Positions 51,892-59,610 of a DNA stretch of 64,000 nucleotides are shown piece by piece (the first letter of the stretch is position 1; the number at the start of each line of letters is the position of its first letter). Position numbers and translations under genes: made by a program. The stretch comes from Tindallia californiensis (lineage in GTDB: Bacteria; Bacillota; Clostridia; Peptostreptococcales; Tindalliaceae): NCBI RefSeq assembly GCF_900107405.1, contig NZ_FNPV01000003.1, forward strand, positions 103,580 to 167,579. Reading direction: 5' to 3'. Below the pieces are notes generated by a model. The model saw nothing but the letters and a program-made list of their open reading frames with translations. It made no database searches and had not been told where the DNA came from.

Positions 51892-54243
51892 TCAACTATT
51901 TTCATCATTCTTTTTTTCAAAATATTTTCCAAGCATCTCTTCCGTTAAGGGACGACTAATATAGTAGCCTTGAACCATATCGCAATCAAAGTGCTCCATT
52001 GCTTGAAGTTGTCCTTCGTTTTCCACCCCTTCCGCAATAACATCCAGATTCATATTATGTGCCATCGTAATAACTGAATCAATCATTACTTCTGTGTCTT
52101 TATCTGTTTCCATTCCCTGAACAAATGCTTTATCAATTTTCAATGTATTAATCGGAAGATGTCTTAAATAAGACAGGGAAGAAAATCCAGTTCCAAAATC
52201 ATCTAAAGAAATTTTCACGCCTATCCCTCTTAGCTCATTTAGGATTGTCACGGCTTCATCAAAAGAATGAATAAAAACACTTTCTGTCATTTCTAATTCC
52301 AGTAATGACGGATTAATCTTATACTTGTTTACGTATTTTTTTACCATATCTACAAAGCCACGGCTTCTGAGCTGTAAGGTTGATACATTGACAGACATCG
52401 TAAGCTTGTGCGATAGCCTACCGTTAAAGGACGCCAGTTTTTCACAGGCCTTTGACAGTACCCATTCTCCAATAGCAAGAATCTGTCCGGATTCTTCGGC
52501 TACCTGGATAAATTCATAAGGAGATACAGAACCAAATACCGGGTGATGCCATCTCAACAACGCTTCAACCCCCCTGTCTTCTAAGGTCTTAGCAAATACT
52601 TGCGGCTGATAGCATAATGACATTTCCTGGTTCTCTAAGGCCCTTCTCATCCCTTTTTCCAGATCCATTTTTCTTCTTAAATCAAGTTTCATCGATTCAT
52701 GAAAAAAGGTATATTTATTACGCCCTTCCTTTTTTGATGCACTAGTGGCCGTATCAGCATGTTGAAGCAAGATCCCCACCGTATCACCATGCTCTGGATA
52801 AAGGGCAATGCCAAAGCTTATATTCAAGTAAACCTCTGTGTCCCGAGAAGAAATTGGTAAAGCAAATTTCTTTCGAAGGCTATTTATTTTTTCCAGCACC
52901 GTCTCTAAATCCTTGATTTCTGGAAGAACACAAACAAAATCATCACCACTCATCCGAGCTACCGTACCACTTTGATTCTCTTCCGCTAACAACCTTTCTC
53001 CTACCTGAGTTAATACTTCATCGCCGAAGGTGTGTCCGTAGGTATCATTGATTCGTTTAAAATGATCTAGGTCAAAATAAATGACCGCTAGTTTTTTATT
53101 TGCCTCCTGGTGCTTTAATAGCATTTTCCCAAGAAAATCATGTACATAACTGGCGTTCGGAAGTTTTGTCACAGGATCAAAGTAGGCTAGGTCTCGCAGC
53201 CTTCGATTTCTTGACTCAATTTTATCAACCATGATGTTGAAACTTTCCGCTAATTGGTGAAATTCTTCAAAACTGTCTGTTTGAACTCGCCTCTCGTAAT
53301 TCCCTCTGGCAATTTCCTTAGTTTGAGCCAAGAGCTCCTGGAACGAATGGGTTATTTTCCGTAAATTTCGCCGTGTAATACTGGCAGACAAGACAAAAAA
53401 TATCAGCATTACCAGAAAACCCACGAAAACAATCCTTTTTACCGTACCATACAACGTATCAACGGATTGATAAACAATCGTATACCAATTGGCATTTTCG
53501 ACAGGGTAAGCAGTAATCCAGTGGTCCCGGTGCTTCCCGGTATAAAAATCTTTTTCCTGAATTCCTTCTCTTATCATCTGAATATTGGGATCCATCTCTC
53601 TCTGGTATACCTTTTCCAGTTCTTTGTAGGAAATATAAACACCTCGGCGGTCAGTGATAGCCACCAGCATATTATTTCCATAGCTTTCACTCAACTGTGA
53701 TGACAAAAGGCTGATCTGCTCTAAATTCAAATAGGCTACCAATACCTTTGATTCATGCTTCATCGCCACTGTCAAGGCAGGACTTCCTGTCTGCTGTGAA
53801 ATAAAGCTCGTAGAAAAATAGGCTTTCTCCTGACGGTTGGCGATTTGGTAATATGCCTGATTCACCCGGCTAATTCCCAACAAATGCTGGTCAAAGGGTG
53901 CCATATACCGAACACGACCATTTTCATCAATGATCTCTAAGCCTTCCAGATAATCGGCATGAGTCACCACCGTTTCCAAATATTCCATTGTCTTATCGGT
54001 TGATAGAATTTGCCGATCCATTATATCCGCAATTTCTTTCAGATCTGCTATGGGTTTATCCAACATTTGGCTAATCCGCTGTGCAATGGTAGAGGTAATA
54101 ATATGATTTTTTTGTTGCATCTCTTTTTCATTGTAATAAATAATAATTGACACTACCAGCAGACCTACCATCAGAATAGGTAATAGCACCGCAAGAATGT
54201 TGCTGCGAATAATGTAGTCACGTAATTTTCGACTTTTTTTCAT
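51892..54243 (-). CDS. Cache-HAMP-GGDEF-EAL c-di-GMP signalling protein
   Basis: This 783-aa membrane protein has a membrane helix (about 13-34), a Cache-type extracellular sensor (about 40-270), a second helix (about 275-297) and HAMP. A GGDEF domain (about 365-520) has the motif SGDDF in place of GGDEF. An EAL domain (about 535-775) has EALLRW, ELEMTESV, DDFGTGFSSL, KIDKAF and IAEGVEN intact. The EAL part is probably an active c-di-GMP phosphodiesterase; the cyclase site is altered and uncertain. Its start lies 2 bp after the stop of a substrate-binding protein gene, so the two are translationally coupled and may form one sensor. Confidence 0.93.
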   Translation of the reverse strand: MKKSRKLRDYIIRSNILAVLLPILMVGLLVVSIIIYYNEKEMQQKNHIITSTIAQRISQMLDKPIADLKEIADIMDRQILSTDKTMEYLETVVTHADYLEGLEIIDENGRVRYMAPFDQHLLGISRVNQAYYQIANRQEKAYFSTSFISQQTGSPALTVAMKHESKVLVAYLNLEQISLLSSQLSESYGNNMLVAITDRRGVYISYKELEKVYQREMDPNIQMIREGIQEKDFYTGKHRDHWITAYPVENANWYTIVYQSVDTLYGTVKRIVFVGFLVMLIFFVLSASITRRNLRKITHSFQELLAQTKEIARGNYERRVQTDSFEEFHQLAESFNIMVDKIESRNRRLRDLAYFDPVTKLPNASYVHDFLGKMLLKHQEANKKLAVIYFDLDHFKRINDTYGHTFGDEVLTQVGERLLAEENQSGTVARMSGDDFVCVLPEIKDLETVLEKINSLRKKFALPISSRDTEVYLNISFGIALYPEHGDTVGILLQHADTATSASKKEGRNKYTFFHESMKLDLRRKMDLEKGMRRALENQEMSLCYQPQVFAKTLEDRGVEALLRWHHPVFGSVSPYEFIQVAEESGQILAIGEWVLSKACEKLASFNGRLSHKLTMSVNVSTLQLRSRGFVDMVKKYVNKYKINPSLLELEMTESVFIHSFDEAVTILNELRGIGVKISLDDFGTGFSSLSYLRHLPINTLKIDKAFVQGMETDKDTEVMIDSVITMAHNMNLDVIAEGVENEGQLQAMEHFDCDMVQGYYISRPLTEEMLGKYFEKKNDENS

Positions 54244-54245
54244 GC

Positions 54246-55388
54246 TTATTCCACCTTAACAAATTGACCATTCTGAATGGTGTATTTGAAAATTTCCCTG
54301 CTGGCATCACCATATTCATTTATTTCAATAAGACCTTGTAACCCTTGAAAGCTTCTGATATCTATAATAGCATCTTTTACCTGCTGCGAGGTTATTTCTT
54401 TCGAATCCAAAGCCTTTATTCCCTCAAACAAAACCGTTGCCGCATCATGAGCAAAAACCGCTGAAAAAGATGGTTCTTCTTCGTATCGTTGTCGATATTC
54501 ATCTGCAAAATCTTGGTACTCCTTTTTTTCACTATCCTGATTTATCAAGCTAACAATCCGAACACCTTCTACGGCGATTCCACCATGAGAAATTAAATCC
54601 GTTGTCATCGACCAGGTTGATAAAAGAATTGGCATTTCAACTCTTAGTCGTTCTATTTGCTGGCAGAACATAGCCGCATCAAAGGCTGAAGATAAAATGA
54701 TCAATGCATCCGGCTGGCTATCTACCACCTTCTGGATGGTTTCTAAATAATCGATGCCTTTCTCAGAAGAAAAAGCCAAGGACATTACTTGCTTTTCTCC
54801 CCCTGTTTCAAAAGATTCAGCGAAAAAATCGCGAATCACGGCTGTATAGGCACGATTGGACTGGTCGTAAAGAACCATCACCCTCCTAATTTCCGGTTTC
54901 TGTTGATAAATTTCGGCCATAAAGATGGCTTCATCACGATTAGACGAAACCACACGAATCAGGTAATCATCCTTTTCACTTAACTCATCAGAACTCATAG
55001 TAGGGGTGACCATTAACATTTCTTTTTCGTTAATAAAGGGAAGGGTTTTTTCAGCCATGTTGCTAGTCATATGACCAATAATAAACTTAATTCCTTGCTG
55101 ATAAAGGGCCTTATCTGTTTCCAAAGCCTTTTGTGGATCATTTTCATCATCCTTTACCACTATCTTTACTTCCCTTCCATGAATCCCTCCCATTTCATTT
55201 ATCTTTTGAACCGCAATCATCAACCCATTACGCCCACTAACCCCAAGCTCTGATGCCGCACCGGTAAGCCCTGCGGAAAACCCAATGACCAACGGTTCTT
55301 CTTGTCTGCCTAAGCTGAAGAAAAAGAAGCCTATCAGCATTACCATCAGCAACAACCCTATGATCAACGTTTTTGTTTTCGGTTTCAT
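54246..55388 (-). CDS. Membrane-anchored ABC-type substrate-binding protein (LivJ family)
   Basis: This 380-aa protein of the branched-chain amino acid-binding (type I periplasmic) fold has an N-terminal hydrophobic anchor (about residues 7-27) without a lipobox. EEPLVIGFSAGLTGAASELGVSGRNG and GREVKIVVKDDENDPQKAL follow. No ABC permease or ATPase genes are nearby. Instead it sits 2 bp upstream of a Cache-GGDEF-EAL gene. It may present a ligand to that protein and not serve in transport; this is inference. Of two close ATG codons, 55388 has GGGAGG at 7 bp. Confidence 0.85.
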   Translation of the reverse strand: MKPKTKTLIIGLLLMVMLIGFFFFSLGRQEEPLVIGFSAGLTGAASELGVSGRNGLMIAVQKINEMGGIHGREVKIVVKDDENDPQKALETDKALYQQGIKFIIGHMTSNMAEKTLPFINEKEMLMVTPTMSSDELSEKDDYLIRVVSSNRDEAIFMAEIYQQKPEIRRVMVLYDQSNRAYTAVIRDFFAESFETGGEKQVMSLAFSSEKGIDYLETIQKVVDSQPDALIILSSAFDAAMFCQQIERLRVEMPILLSTWSMTTDLISHGGIAVEGVRIVSLINQDSEKKEYQDFADEYRQRYEEEPSFSAVFAHDAATVLFEGIKALDSKEITSQQVKDAIIDIRSFQGLQGLIEINEYGDASREIFKYTIQNGQFVKVE

Positions 55389-55523
55389 TTTCATGCCTCC
55401 CCAAGGCTCGCCTTCATCCAATTTTATCCCAAATCTTTCTTTTACATATAATACCCTTCCATAAGTCCTGCAAACTTCTATCCTCTACAAAGAAGCCTAC
55501 TCATTCAAGTCATAAGCAGGTAC

Positions 55524-55551
55524 AAAAAAAGACACAGCCTTTGCCATGTCC
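55524..55551 (-). terminator. Terminator of the FlaG-like gene
   Basis: GACACAGC (55531-55538) and GCCATGTC (55543-55550) pair on the minus strand with two G-U pairs, followed by TTTTTTT. It lies 20 bp past the FlaG-like stop codon. Confidence 0.7.
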
Positions 55552-55570
55552 TATCAGTCTTTTTGTTTTT

Positions 55571-55942
55571 TTATATTCGCCTGTCCATGATCAGACCTAA
55601 GGTAGTCGCTTTTGACCGCTCTGCAATTTCAATGGCTGATTCTGTTGGAAAAGCGGCCACTAGGTTGCCACTGTTTTTCATCGTTACTCGAAATTGACGA
55701 CCTCCAGTAGCTTCATCTAGCCGATAACTAACATTATAATCTGTATTCTCTACCAGTTTTTGCAAACTCTCATACACTTTATTGACACTCTCCTGCACCA
55801 CTTTTTTGACCGAAGGATTACTGATATTCTTTTCCTGCTCAAGGCCTTGCTGCCTCGGAGTCTTAAAGTTATCATAGGCATGAGTAGGAGGCTTTACAAT
55901 AGGCCTCAGGATAGAGTTTGACGTTTCTATAATCAAAAGCAT
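55571..55942 (-). CDS. FlaG-like protein
   Basis: This 123-aa protein ends in a domain resembling FlaG: VNKVYESLQKLVENTDYNVSYRLDEATGGRQFRVTMKNSGNLVAAFP. In canonical FlaG this segment ends REIPPE; here it is AAFPTE, so it is a distant member. The N-terminal part is polar and Pro-rich. The ATG chosen lies only 3 bp after AGGAGG, which is tight; a TTG two codons on is better spaced. It has its own SigA promoter and terminator and lies outside the main flagellar block. Confidence 0.65.
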   Translation of the reverse strand: MLLIIETSNSILRPIVKPPTHAYDNFKTPRQQGLEQEKNISNPSVKKVVQESVNKVYESLQKLVENTDYNVSYRLDEATGGRQFRVTMKNSGNLVAAFPTESAIEIAERSKATTLGLIMDRRI

Positions 55943-56010
55943 ACACCTCCTTCTCAATTAGTTGCTGATAGTACCCTAAGCTTTCCTAAAACACCGTACC
56001 TATTTCCTTT

Positions 56011-56039
56011 ATTATACCATGCCGGAATAAAATCATCAA
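56011..56039 (-). promoter_or_regulatory. SigA promoter of the FlaG-like gene
   Basis: On the minus strand TTGATG (56034-56039), a 17-bp spacer and TATAAT (56011-56016) form a good vegetative promoter about 70 bp upstream of the FlaG-like start. Confidence 0.75.
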
Positions 56040-56108
56040 TATTTTCTGATAACGACATTTATACAATACCGTTCTTGGGTTATGCCCTTCTACGCCCTTT
56101 GAAAACCA

Positions 56109-57200
56109 TTAGGCACATACTTCATCTAACTCTTTAATGATAAAAAGAGACAGATGTTTCATCAGGTCCACCTCATCCATTGGCTCATTTTCTGTGTTTA
56201 ATACTCGAACATAAGGCCTGGTTGGCTGTTCCCGATTGTTTCTTACTACCATGGCTTTTTCTCCATTAGATAAGCGAACAATTTGTCCCGGTGGATAAAG
56301 ATCTACATTTTGCATAAAGGCACGAAAAACCTTTTCATCATAGCCTTTATGCACCTGCGCCATAATGATTTCAACAGCTTGATATACCGGCACCCGATCT
56401 CTATAGCAACGGTCACTGGTCACCGCATCAAAGATATCCGCCATGGAAACAATTTGTGTCAGTAGATGTACTTTATCGCCGGAAAAACCATTGGGGTAAC
56501 CGCTACCATCCACCCGCTCATGATGAGACATAATAATGGCTTTCGTATAAGCACTAATGGACAGATTATCTTTAACCATTCGATAACCTTCCTCCGGATG
56601 GGTTTTCATTAGCTTCCATTCAGCTTCTGTCAGACTTCCCTGTTTATTAAGTATTTCATCTGGTATGGCTATTTTTCCAACATCATGAAGCAAAGCTCCC
56701 ACACCCAGTTCTTTAATCTTATCCGGTGGCAACCCTAAGGACTGAGCCGTCAAAACCGAAAGAACCGCCACATTTAAACTGTGGGTATAGGTATACAAGC
56801 TGGAAGACATCAGTTCTGCCATATTCATCGTAGCACCTTTATTTCGCTGCAGATTTGCCATAATATCATCGAAAGTACTCTTGACTCCTTCGTAGTGTTG
56901 ATCACTAATATACCGAGTTGCCATTTTACTGTTTCTTTGCTCTTTTAATTCTTCAAAAATTTCCTTGATTTGCAATACTGCCTTTACGCGGACTTCCTGA
57001 TCAATAGCACTGGCTATCTCTACTCCACGAGACAACGCATCATCCACATACACCGCCGGAATGTTTTTACGTTTTAGTTGAAATATATAAGAATCTGTCA
57101 ACTTAACACCTGATCGTAATAACACTAATCCTTTTTCGTCATATACTGTTTTTCCCAGTTTTACACCAGCTGTCAAGCCGGAAGTAGACATAATTCTCAT
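56109..57200 (-). CDS. HD-GYP domain c-di-GMP phosphodiesterase
   Basis: This 363-aa soluble protein has an N-terminal region of the type found before HD-GYP domains (MRIMSTSGLTAGVKLGKTVY). The HD-GYP domain (about residues 125-310) shows THSLNVAVLS, GALLHDVGKIAIP, THPEEGYRM, HHERVDGSGYPNG and ADIFDAVTSDRCYR, all the metal and GYP residues of active enzymes. It should hydrolyse c-di-GMP to GMP. The C-terminal 60 residues are beta-rich (PGQIVRLSNGEKAMVVRNN). It lies between the FlaG-like gene and a flagellar-type helical protein gene. Confidence 0.95.
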   Translation of the reverse strand: MRIMSTSGLTAGVKLGKTVYDEKGLVLLRSGVKLTDSYIFQLKRKNIPAVYVDDALSRGVEIASAIDQEVRVKAVLQIKEIFEELKEQRNSKMATRYISDQHYEGVKSTFDDIMANLQRNKGATMNMAELMSSSLYTYTHSLNVAVLSVLTAQSLGLPPDKIKELGVGALLHDVGKIAIPDEILNKQGSLTEAEWKLMKTHPEEGYRMVKDNLSISAYTKAIIMSHHERVDGSGYPNGFSGDKVHLLTQIVSMADIFDAVTSDRCYRDRVPVYQAVEIIMAQVHKGYDEKVFRAFMQNVDLYPPGQIVRLSNGEKAMVVRNNREQPTRPYVRVLNTENEPMDEVDLMKHLSLFIIKELDEVCA

Positions 57201-57281
57201 TTCATCTATCTCCTTATGTAGATACCTTTAAACAAAATGCATCTAAAAGTTTCATCGATCTAAGGGTTTCCACTGTATTGG

Positions 57282-57650
57282 TTAATGATCAATATACGAT
57301 TTGATCATTTCTTCCATTTCCCGATGCCATTTTTCTAGAGATTCAACAATCGCCATACTCATCTGCTCTTTCATTGCTTCATGTTCTTTGTCTCTGTAAA
57401 AATCCAAATATTTATCCACTTTTTCCATCAAGTCTTTGTGCAAGGATTCAAGCTTCGACGCCTCTTCATCTTTCGCCAGAGGTAATAAAGCCATCTGGAC
57501 ACTTTCCGTCCCCTTCACAACATCTTCCAGAAGTTGGATCGTTTCTTCATAACGAAGTTCTTCCAATTGTTTTATCATATGATCTACTGCTTCATGAATA
57601 GTCTTCATCAACTCTTGCGCCTGTATCATCATTTCTCTGTTTTCTTGCAT
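57282..57650 (-). CDS. Small helical protein, paralogue of the one at 45540
   Basis: This 122-aa, all-helical, charged protein resembles the product of 45540-45911 (LRYEETIQLLEDVVKGTESVQMALLPLA against ERYDETIMLLENAMKGIESLQKAVLPMA). The frame runs 10 codons upstream, but AGGAGG lies 6 bp before the chosen ATG, and the resulting length matches the paralogue. No function is known. A SigA-like -10 box (TATAAT) is seen about 45 bp upstream. Lying next to an HD-GYP gene and near a FlaG-like gene, it may link motility and c-di-GMP. Confidence 0.65.
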   Translation of the reverse strand: MQENREMMIQAQELMKTIHEAVDHMIKQLEELRYEETIQLLEDVVKGTESVQMALLPLAKDEEASKLESLHKDLMEKVDKYLDFYRDKEHEAMKEQMSMAIVESLEKWHREMEEMIKSYIDH

Positions 57651-57755
57651 TAGTAGCCTCCTAGCCCTAGTATTGGACATGTTTTCACTATGTTATTATA
57701 GCATATTTCAGCTAACTCTACCAAAAAAAGAGGTGAAAATCAATATTCTTCCGAC

Positions 57756-57784
57756 AAAAAGCCCTTTAGATTTATCTAAAGAGC
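57756..57784 (-). terminator. Terminator of the LEA-like gene
   Basis: GCCCTTTAGAT and ATCTAAAGAGC arms (57761-57784) make a stem with an AT loop. TTTTT follows on the minus strand, about 20 bp past the stop codon. Confidence 0.8.
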
Positions 57785-57803
57785 TTCTCGCCTTATCTGA
57801 TGA

Positions 57804-58676
57804 CTATGCATATACTAATTCCTGAGAATTATTCGAAAAAGCACCAATAATATCTTGAGTACCTTGAACTATTTGGCCTGTTGTATGGCTTGCAGATTGA
57901 GCAACTTCCTGACCAATGCTTATGGCCGTGGATTTCATCGCCGCTGCTTCTTCCTTCACCATTTGATATTGACTCTTCATTGAATCCATGCGATTACTTA
58001 TCTCTTCTCGCCCTCTTTGAAAATCTTCCGGAATGCTGTTCAGCGGTTCAAAAGCAGTAGCCATCGTCTGGGTTCCCCGAGCCAAATGCCCAGCCCGCTC
58101 GCTTAAACTCTGATTTTTTCCAAAAGCTTCCCCCATCTGCCGAAGACCTTCCACAAGATTAGCACCAGATTGTACCACATCCTGCCCTATCGAAACCGCG
58201 GTTTTTACCCCAGCAGACACCATAGCTGTAGCATCTCCAACCATTCCTGCCGCCGCACTACTCAGACGAGCCACACTTTCAGAGGCTTCGCTTAGATGTC
58301 CTCGAACATTCGATGCCGTTTCACTTATATTGACAGCGATATTGGAAGCCGTTTCTTTTACTGTTCCAGCAACATCCTTGGCAATCGTTACAGCTGTTTC
58401 CCCTGTATTCCTTACTGTATCAGCAGCTGAGACAACGCTTTCTCTTACAGAGTTAAAAAAACCTCTTAGTCGTCCATTTCCCTGAGATTTTGTTTCAACG
58501 CTTTCAGCTTCTTTCAAGGAAGGTTCTTGGATTTTTTTTGACAGATCCATTTTTATTCCAGTATTACTATTATCCCGATTTTGCGATTCTTTTATTTGAT
58601 TTTGATTCCCTATCGGTTGATTTATTTCCCGGTTTGCATGAGCTGCATTGAGATGATTCATACCTATTTTTGTCAT
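57804..58676 (-). CDS. LEA/apolipoprotein-like amphipathic helical protein
   Basis: This 290-aa protein has a polar N-terminus (about residues 1-65, Asn/Gln-rich). A long Ala/Val/Ser-rich amphipathic region (about 70-285) contains an irregular 11-residue-like repeat, for example VVSAADTVRNTGETAVTIAK and VAGTVKETASNIAVNISETA. Similar phrases recur near the end (SIGQDVVQSG and SIGQEVAQSA). The composition resembles late-embryogenesis-abundant or phasin-like proteins that bind membranes or granules or protect against drying. I know no specific homologue. The ATG follows AGGGAGGTG. It is a single-gene unit with a terminator. Confidence 0.6.
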   Translation of the reverse strand: MTKIGMNHLNAAHANREINQPIGNQNQIKESQNRDNSNTGIKMDLSKKIQEPSLKEAESVETKSQGNGRLRGFFNSVRESVVSAADTVRNTGETAVTIAKDVAGTVKETASNIAVNISETASNVRGHLSEASESVARLSSAAAGMVGDATAMVSAGVKTAVSIGQDVVQSGANLVEGLRQMGEAFGKNQSLSERAGHLARGTQTMATAFEPLNSIPEDFQRGREEISNRMDSMKSQYQMVKEEAAAMKSTAISIGQEVAQSASHTTGQIVQGTQDIIGAFSNNSQELVYA

Positions 58677-58761
58677 AACAACACCTCCCTATTTAATCTT
58701 AGATTTTCTTTCACTTACTCATGTTTTCTTAGTATTTCATTTTTCTTCAAGAAGCTCCTTT

Positions 58762-59439
58762 TTATTGATGAAATGGGCCATAAATGGTTTGTTCATTAAT
58801 CACAAAACTATCCTCTAGTATATAGCGTCCATCAATAAATAACTTTAATGTCCATTTGCCCACAGGAATCTGTTTTTTAGATTCCTTTAAATCTATCCAA
58901 AACCAAAGCTTGATTTTTTCATTGTCCGTTTCCGGCTCCACCAGATATTGCTCGGCAAACCGATCTAGGGTTCCATCCGGCTTATACCAAGCCACGGTAA
59001 CACAATGAAGTCCTGTAACATCGCTAAAAGTAAACCGGGCGGCTACTTTGGGATCCATCCGCTTATTAAAGTTTTTTTTAACCGTTACCATTTCCTGTTC
59101 CGATATAAAAGAACTCAGTTGGTAATGATCAATATGCAGCCGATATTCTTTATTATTGTATAAGCGCTGACCCTCTTCATTGATCAATATTACGGACCAT
59201 ATCTTCTGATTTTCATCCGGTGCGTACATATTTGCTTCCGGATCATTGAGCCTTAGGTTCCCATTAATCAAAAAAGCATAACGATGTTCTCCAGAAGGCA
59301 GGTTTTTTTCCAGAACCCATTTATTTCCCTTTTTTTTCATAGGAATCTTTTCTTCAGGAGATTTATCATTATAAAAAAGACAATCCACCTCTTGAACCAT
59401 TATTTTTTCTGAATTTTGATAGCTTAGCAACGTAGTCAT
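58762..59439 (-). CDS. Unknown protein with glycogen-binding-like E-set N-terminus
   Basis: This 225-aa protein has no signal peptide. Residues about 15-90 (VDCLFYNDKSPEEKIPMKKKGNKWVLEKNLPSGEHRYAFLINGNLRLNDP) resemble the immunoglobulin-like E-set domain of AMPK-beta or CBM48 proteins, with the usual ending DP.A. The second half is beta-rich with many Trp and Tyr (KIKLWFWIDLKES, PVGKWTLKLFIDGRY) and may be another beta-sandwich. The catalytic role is unknown; binding a carbohydrate or a protein partner is possible. The ATG at 59439 with AAGGTGG at 5 bp is preferred over a GTG three codons earlier. Confidence 0.55.
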   Translation of the reverse strand: MTTLLSYQNSEKIMVQEVDCLFYNDKSPEEKIPMKKKGNKWVLEKNLPSGEHRYAFLINGNLRLNDPEANMYAPDENQKIWSVILINEEGQRLYNNKEYRLHIDHYQLSSFISEQEMVTVKKNFNKRMDPKVAARFTFSDVTGLHCVTVAWYKPDGTLDRFAEQYLVEPETDNEKIKLWFWIDLKESKKQIPVGKWTLKLFIDGRYILEDSFVINEQTIYGPFHQ

Positions 59440-59610
59440 CTCAACCACCTTCTATTACCTTTATCATTCATTTTATCGTTTTAGGCTTATTTCTCAAGTA
59501 AAATCTCTGTTTATTATATACCCTGCTTGAAAAGAGTATAACACTTTTGATCAAACTTTGATACTTTTATAACAACATTTGCGTCATTTTCTTTCTTTTT
59601 CGGTAAATTC

